A DNA stretch of 64,000 nucleotides, taken from contig NZ_VFIO01000001.1 in the NCBI RefSeq assembly GCF_007858365.1, positions 868,001 to 932,000 on the forward strand. Direction: 5' to 3'. Made by a program: the position numbers and the translations under genes. Positions 59,254-64,000 of the stretch are shown piece by piece (within the stretch, counting starts at the first letter, position 1; each line of letters opens with the position of its first letter). Source of the stretch: Pseudomonas saxonica (GTDB lineage: Bacteria; Pseudomonadota; Gammaproteobacteria; Pseudomonadales; Pseudomonadaceae). The notes below the pieces were generated by a model. The model saw nothing but the letters and a program-made list of their open reading frames with translations. It was not told the DNA's origin and made no database searches.

Positions 59254-59382
59254 GCAGGTGTTCTCCTTAACCGCTTATCGAATACTCATTCGGTTGCTGA
59301 TCAGCTTTTTGTGAGAGACCTTTGGACTGAGGCCCCTGCTGCGTTAATATACTCGGCTTTTTCAAAGCGGGAGTCAGGCAGC

Positions 59383-62229
59383 ATGGCGCAGCAGTATCAA
59401 CCGGGGCAACGCTGGATTAGTGACAGCGAAGCAGAGCTAGGTTTAGGCACCGTTCTGGCACAGGACGGTCGCTTGTTGACCGTGCTCTATCCGGCCACTG
59501 GCGAAACCCGCCAATATTCGCTGCGCAACGCACCGCTGACGCGGGTTCGTTTTTCGCCGGGTGACACCATCATCCACTTCGAAGGCTGGAAAATGACCGT
59601 GCGCGAAGTCGAAGATGTCGACGGCTTGATGGTCTATCACGGGCTCAACGAGCAAAACGAGCCGGTCACCCTGCCAGAAACGCAGCTGTCTAACTTTATC
59701 CAGTTCCGCCTGGCCAGCGACCGCCTGTTCGCAGGTCAGATCGACCCGCTATCCTGGTTCTCACTGCGTTATCACACCCTGGAGCACACCAGCCGCCAAC
59801 TGCAATCGCCGTTGTGGGGCCTGGGTGGCGTACGTGCGCAGCCTATCGCGCATCAATTGCACATTGCCCGCGAAGTGGCCGACCGAATCGCTCCACGCGT
59901 ATTGCTGGCGGATGAAGTAGGCCTGGGTAAAACCATTGAAGCCGGTCTGGTGATTCATCGCCAACTGCTCAGTGGCCGCGCCAACCGTGTACTGATCGTC
60001 GTCCCGGAAAACCTCCAGCATCAATGGCTGGTCGAGATGCGCCGTCGCTTCAACCTTGAAGTTGCGCTGTTTGATGAAGAACGTTTCATTGAAAGCGACG
60101 CCAGCAATCCGTTTGAAGACTGCCAACTGGCCTTGGTCGCTCTTGAATGGCTGGTTGACGATCCTAAAGCGCAGGCCGCCCTCTTTGATGCCGACTGGGA
60201 CCTGTTGGTGGTCGATGAGGCTCACCACCTGGTGTGGCACGAAGATCAAGTCAGCCCTGAATACGGTCTGGTGGAGCAACTCGCCGGCGTCATCCCGGGC
60301 GTGCTGCTGCTGACCGCAACACCGGAACAACTGGGTCAGGACAGTCACTTCGCCCGTCTGCGCCTGCTTGACCCCAATCGTTTTCACGATTTGGCCGCCT
60401 TCCGCGCCGAGAGCGAAAACTATCGCCCGGTCGCTCAAGCCGTACAAGAACTGTTGGATAAAGGCCGTCTTTCGCCACAGGCTCACGACACCATTCACAA
60501 TTTCCTCGGCGCTCAGGGCGATGCCTTGCTGGCAGCCGTCAACGAAGGTGACAGCGAGGCCAGCGCCCGCCTGGTTCGCGAGCTGCTCGACCGTCACGGC
60601 ACCGGCCGCGTCCTGTTCCGTAACACCCGCGCCGCGATTCAGGGCTTCCCTGAGCGCAAACTGCATGCGTATCCGCTGCCATGCCCGGACGAATACCTTG
60701 AGCTGCCGCTGGGCGAACACGCCGAGCTGTACCCCGAGGTCAGCTTTCAGGCCCAGCCGGACGCCACTGATGAACAACGCTGGTGGAACTTTGACCCGCG
60801 TGTTGAGTGGCTGATCGACACCCTGAAAATGCTCAAACGCACCAAAGTGCTGGTGATTTGTGCCCACGCCGAGACGGCCATGGATCTGGAGGACGCCCTG
60901 CGCGTGCGCTCCGGCATTCCAGCCACCGTCTTCCACGAAGGCATGAACATTCTTGAGCGCGACCGTGCGGCCGCCTACTTCGCTGATGAAGAGTTCGGGG
61001 CTCAAGTGCTGATCTGCTCTGAAATCGGCAGTGAAGGTCGCAACTTCCAGTTTGCCCACCACCTGGTGTTGTTCGATCTGCCGTCACACCCTGACTTGCT
61101 TGAGCAACGCATTGGGCGTCTGGACCGTATCGGCCAGAAGCACGTCATTGAATTGCATGTGCCATACCTTGAGACCAGCCCGCAACAGCGCCTGTTCCAG
61201 TGGTACCACGAAGCGCTGAATGCCTTCCTCAACACCTGCCCGACCGGTAACGCACTGCAACATACGTTCGGTCCTCGGTTGTTGCCATTACTGGAAGCTG
61301 CTGACGATGAAGAGTGGCAAGCGCTGATCGATGAAGCACGCACTGAACGCGAGCGCCTCGAACAGGAGTTGCACACCGGTCGTGACCGCCTGCTGGAGTT
61401 GAACTCCGGGGGTTCGGGTGAAGGCGAAGCACTGGTTGAAGCGATTCTTGAGCAAGACGATCAATTCACCTTGCCGATTTACATGGAAACGCTGTTTAAC
61501 GCCTTTGGTATCGACAGCGAAGACCACTCGGAAAATGCCCTGATCCTCAAACCGAGCGAGAAAATGCTCGACGCCAGCTTCCCGCTGGGCGATGACGAAG
61601 GGGTGACCATCACCTACGACCGTAACCTGGCGCTGTCCCGCGAAGACATGCAGTTCATCACCTGGGAACACCCGATGGTGCAAGGCGCGATGGATCTCGT
61701 AAGGTCTGGCTCCATGGGCAACACGGCTGTCGCGCTGATCAAAAACAAGGCGCTGAAACCCGGCACTGTGCTGCTTGAGCTGATCTACGTGAGCGAAGTC
61801 GTTGCGCCTCGGTCACTGCAACTGGGCCGTTACTTGCCGCCAGCAGCACTGCGTTGCCTGCTGGATGCCAATGGCAATGATCTGTCGTCGCGTGTGGCCT
61901 TTGACACCCTGAACGAGCAACTGGAAAGCGTTCCACGCGCCAGCGCCAACAAGTTCATTCAGGCTCAGCGCGACACCCTGACACCGAAGATCAACGCCGG
62001 TGAAGCCAAGATCGCGCCCCGTCACGCCGAGCGCGTCGCCGAAGCCAAACGCCGCCTGGCTGCCGACACCGAAGAAGAACTGGCCCGCCTGACTGCATTG
62101 CAAGCGGTCAACCCGAGCGTACGTGACAGCGAACTGGTTGCCTTGCGCAAACAACGCGAACAAAGCCTGGCCATGCTTGAAAAAGCAGCCTTGCGTCTTG
62201 AAGCCATTCGAGTACTGGTCGCAGGCTAA
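59383..62229 (+). CDS. rapA: RNA polymerase-associated ATPase RapA (HepA)
   Basis: A 948-residue SWI2/SNF2-family ATPase. After an N-terminal Tudor-like region come Walker [18 protein letters not shown] near residue 177, the DEAH box [13 protein letters not shown], and the helicase C-terminal motifs [17 protein letters not shown] and [11 protein letters not shown]. RapA binds RNA polymerase and helps recycle it. The start at 59383 ([11 protein letters not shown]) has GGGAG upstream; a reading extended to 58918 crosses the opposite-strand gene and is rejected. Confidence 0.97.
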   Translation: MAQQYQPGQRWISDSEAELGLGTVLAQDGRLLTVLYPATGETRQYSLRNAPLTRVRFSPGDTIIHFEGWKMTVREVEDVDGLMVYHGLNEQNEPVTLPETQLSNFIQFRLASDRLFAGQIDPLSWFSLRYHTLEHTSRQLQSPLWGLGGVRAQPIAHQLHIAREVADRIAPRVLLADEVGLGKTIEAGLVIHRQLLSGRANRVLIVVPENLQHQWLVEMRRRFNLEVALFDEERFIESDASNPFEDCQLALVALEWLVDDPKAQAALFDADWDLLVVDEAHHLVWHEDQVSPEYGLVEQLAGVIPGVLLLTATPEQLGQDSHFARLRLLDPNRFHDLAAFRAESENYRPVAQAVQELLDKGRLSPQAHDTIHNFLGAQGDALLAAVNEGDSEASARLVRELLDRHGTGRVLFRNTRAAIQGFPERKLHAYPLPCPDEYLELPLGEHAELYPEVSFQAQPDATDEQRWWNFDPRVEWLIDTLKMLKRTKVLVICAHAETAMDLEDALRVRSGIPATVFHEGMNILERDRAAAYFADEEFGAQVLICSEIGSEGRNFQFAHHLVLFDLPSHPDLLEQRIGRLDRIGQKHVIELHVPYLETSPQQRLFQWYHEALNAFLNTCPTGNALQHTFGPRLLPLLEAADDEEWQALIDEARTERERLEQELHTGRDRLLELNSGGSGEGEALVEAILEQDDQFTLPIYMETLFNAFGIDSEDHSENALILKPSEKMLDASFPLGDDEGVTITYDRNLALSREDMQFITWEHPMVQGAMDLVRSGSMGNTAVALIKNKALKPGTVLLELIYVSEVVAPRSLQLGRYLPPAALRCLLDANGNDLSSRVAFDTLNEQLESVPRASANKFIQAQRDTLTPKINAGEAKIAPRHAERVAEAKRRLAADTEEELARLTALQAVNPSVRDSELVALRKQREQSLAMLEKAALRLEAIRVLVAG

Positions 62230-62245
62230 TCGACCATCAGCGCCA

Positions 62246-62275
62246 CAAGCCCTCTGCCCAGCGGTAGAGGGCTTG
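62246..62275 (+). terminator. Hairpin after rapA
   Basis: A 10-bp stem CAAGCCCTCT/AGAGGGCTTG lies 17 bp past the rapA stop codon. No T run follows, so it may only weakly terminate. Confidence 0.45.
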
Positions 62276-62411
62276 TAACGCTTCAAACGCCGCAGCGCTG
62301 ACTGTAGCGATTATCTACGGCAATTAGCCACTACCCTGAAACAGGTTACTTCCCTACCCGTTCCTGCCCCGTCAATGAACGAACAGGTACGCACCGCAAT
62401 GGTGCGCCAAC

Positions 62412-62717
62412 CTATTGCTGCGCCCTTTCCTGGACCATCACCCAAGGCGAAACCACCACGGCCCAGAGCTGCGGGTCGCGCTCAAGCACGTCTAGCGCCT
62501 GCTCTCCCGTCATTCTCCCAAGCAGGCCAGATGCCATCCAGGCCGAGACTTTCGCTGCATCATCCTGAGTCACGGCCTGCGCTGCTTCGATCAAGTCCAG
62601 ACCCGGCTCAACCCACAACAGGTCCCCTTTGGCGAAGAACGGCTGTAAGGCGTTCCATTCAATAGTTGAAGTCTCGCCAAGCAGCTTGGCATAGAGGGTG
62701 CTAGGTTCTTGCGTCAT
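62412..62717 (-). CDS. DUF2288 domain-containing protein
   Basis: A 101-residue protein beginning MTQEPSTLYAKLLGETSTIEW, with the WNALQPFFAKGDLLWVEPGLD and LWAVVVSPWVMVQERA blocks of the DUF2288 family (each cited in part). No function is established. The start at 62717 is preferred because family similarity begins there; the longer 146-codon reading adds a non-conserved stretch. It converges on rapA. Confidence 0.85.
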   Translation of the reverse strand: MTQEPSTLYAKLLGETSTIEWNALQPFFAKGDLLWVEPGLDLIEAAQAVTQDDAAKVSAWMASGLLGRMTGEQALDVLERDPQLWAVVVSPWVMVQERAQQ

Positions 62718-62958
62718 GGGTTCCACCAGGTAAAAAAATCGGCGTAATGATAGCGCCGCTGACCCGGTAGAAAAACCCGAATAAAGGCGCAGAGCGACGA
62801 AAGCACAAAGGCGCAGAAATGCCTGAATTAGCTGGCAACATCCTGATAACAATGATCAGCAAAATTCGCCGCATTTCTGTCTCTTTCTTTCGTTTAAGCG
62901 ACATTCCCTGTTTTTTCCACCTGCAGCCTGCTATTCAAGCGCAGAACCGGCGCTCTAC

Positions 62959-62974
62959 ACTGTACCGGTACAGT
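62959..62974. promoter_or_regulatory. 16-bp perfect palindrome upstream of the branched-chain amino-acid gene
   Basis: ACTGTACCGGTACAGT is a perfect dyad, about 106 bp ahead of the 63080 start. CTGT and ACAG are six bases apart, so it is not a LexA box (eight apart). A regulator site is plausible. It is the only clear feature seen in the 362-bp gap between the DUF2288 start and 63080. Confidence 0.5.
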
Positions 62975-63079
62975 TGCAGGGGGGATTGACCGGGAAATTC
63001 GCGCAGAAGAATACCCGGTCCGGCTGCCTTGGCTTCCAGGACTATAAAAATTACAACATAGAGTGGAGCACCAATAGAG

Positions 63080-64000
63080 ATGGCTACTAAGCACATTACT
63101 AAACTGTTTGCCGCAATGGTTCTGGCCGGGGTTGCCAGCCATTCATTTGCCGCAGACACCATCAAGATCGGTATTGCCGGCCCTAAAACCGGCCCTGTTA
63201 CCCAGTACGGTGACATGCAGTTCATGGGTGCCAACCAAGCCATTGAGGACATCAATGCCAAAGGTGGCGTGAATGGCAAGATGCTTGAGGCCGTAGAGTA
63301 CGACGACGCGTGCGACCCGAAACAAGCGGTTGCAGTGGCCAACAAAGTGGTCAACGACGGCGTTAAATTTGTAGTCGGCCACCTGTGCTCCAGCTCCACT
63401 CAGCCTGCTTCGGATATCTACGAAGATGAAGGCGTGATCATGATTACGCCAGCCGCCACATCTCCTGAGATCACTTCGCGTGGTTACAAATTGGTGTTCC
63501 GCACCATTGGCCTGGACAGCGCCCAAGGTCCAGCTGCCGGTAACTACATCGCTGACCACGTAAAACCTAAAGTCGTCGCGGTGGTACACGATAAACAGCA
63601 ATACGGTGAAGGCATCGCCACGGCTGTTAAACAAACCCTGGAGAGCAAAGGCGTCAAGGTTGCTGTCTTTGAAGGCATCAATGCCGGTGACAAGGACTTC
63701 GCCTCCCTGATCGCCAAACTCAAGCAAGCTGACGTAGATTTCGTGTATTACGGCGGTTACCACCCAGAGCTGGGCTTGATTCTGCGTCAGGCTCAAGAAA
63801 AAGGCCTGAAAGCCAAGTTCATGGGGCCTGAAGGTGTGGGTAACGACTCCATCTCGCAAATCGCCCAAGGTGCGTCCGAGGGCTTGCTGGTAACCCTGCC
63901 TAAAGCGTTCGATACAGACCCTGCCAACGCCGCGCTGGTTAAGGCGCTTAAAGACAAAAAGCAAGATCCGACCGGCCCATTCGTGTTCCCGTCTTACTCC
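63080..64000 (+). CDS. Branched-chain amino-acid ABC transporter, periplasmic binding protein (partial)
   Basis: The reading frame starts [17 protein letters not shown] and runs to the window end without a stop (307 codons seen). It has a signal peptide cleaved after SFAA, then [36 protein letters not shown], and the [15 protein letters not shown] binding-lobe region. It is the LivK/BraC type that captures leucine, isoleucine and valine (sometimes alanine or threonine) in the periplasm. The C-terminus and the downstream permease genes lie outside the window. Confidence 0.93.
   Translation, partial: MATKHITKLFAAMVLAGVASHSFAADTIKIGIAGPKTGPVTQYGDMQFMGANQAIEDINAKGGVNGKMLEAVEYDDACDPKQAVAVANKVVNDGVKFVVGHLCSSSTQPASDIYEDEGVIMITPAATSPEITSRGYKLVFRTIGLDSAQGPAAGNYIADHVKPKVVAVVHDKQQYGEGIATAVKQTLESKGVKVAVFEGINAGDKDFASLIAKLKQADVDFVYYGGYHPELGLILRQAQEKGLKAKFMGPEGVGNDSISQIAQGASEGLLVTLPKAFDTDPANAALVKALKDKKQDPTGPFVFPSYS

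Noticed and set aside
58918-59382. N-terminal extension of rapA to 58918
   Set aside because: The added 155 residues resemble no RapA, cross the opposite-strand gene at 58936-59253 that has a strong ribosome-binding site, and the ATG at 59383 begins the conserved protein.
59761-61062. A 433-codon open frame opposite rapA
   Set aside because: It overlaps the helicase motifs of rapA entirely and lacks any domain of its own.
62959-62974. LexA box upstream of the branched-chain binding-protein gene
   Set aside because: CTGT and ACAG are separated by six bases, whereas LexA boxes have eight.
63143-63964. A 273-codon minus-strand frame opposite the binding-protein gene
   Set aside because: Antisense shadow; the plus-strand gene has a signal peptide and family motifs and runs off the window end.

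Overview
The window is a bacterial chromosome segment from a Pseudomonas, most likely of the P. fluorescens lineage. The evidence is family-level and syntenic: a divergent fpr/finR pair, recA-recX with a CinA-type gene and mutS-fdxA around a tailocin-type repressor and holin, a TtgR/EmhR-controlled MexAB-OprM-type pump with a recognisable TtgR operator, a pca cluster with PcaR-type palindromes, and an alanyl-phosphatidylglycerol synthase/hydrolase pair. Species cannot be fixed from the sequence alone.

Layout. 0-14 kb: an LTA-synthase-like sulfatase, a 68-bp tandem repeat array, groES-groEL, fxsA, a HugZ-like protein, an SDR, a DUF481 protein, an ATL protein, ampG, proS, a lipoprotein and dinB. 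14.2-14.95 kb: three initiator tRNA-fMet genes, each with its own promoter and terminator. 15-24 kb: mprF plus a VirJ-like hydrolase, a 64-bp tandem repeat array, kup, a MITE-like hairpin element, rimO and a YjaB-like acetyltransferase. 24-32 kb: a pseudouridine-synthase homologue lacking its catalytic Asp, a DUF1456 protein, trmO, fpr/finR, dgkA, an ErdR-type regulator, a DTW protein, a PA3611-like secreted protein and a LOG-family protein. 32-39 kb: recX-recA (LexA box), cinA, a tailocin-type holin behind an SOS-like promoter, an S24 repressor, mutS and fdxA. 39-47.5 kb: a CoA-transferase pair, ttgR and the ttgABC-type pump. 47.6-55.6 kb: pcaR-pcaIJF-pcaT-pcaBDC, the lower beta-ketoadipate pathway. 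56-64 kb: pitA, a tiny CcoM-like membrane protein behind an Anr box, small hypothetical genes, rapA, a DUF2288 gene and the start of a branched-chain amino-acid binding protein that runs off the window.

How genes work together. The pca genes form a closely packed minus-strand run with start/stop overlaps that takes carboxymuconate to succinyl-CoA and acetyl-CoA. pcaGH and pcaK are not in the window. mprF and its VirJ-like neighbour share one base and probably make and hydrolyse alanyl-PG. The mutS-cinA interval is the usual home of tailocin clusters in this lineage; here it holds only the repressor, the SOS-like promoter and the holin, with no tail, baseplate or lysozyme genes.

Most worth a second look: the stripped tailocin locus, the pseudouridine-synthase homologue with a Gln in place of the catalytic Asp, three copies of one repeat element (two amplified in tandem) all lying between convergent genes, the Anr-box/CcoM unit, and the absence of rpoS next to fdxA. 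No CRISPR array, complete prophage or intact insertion sequence was found.
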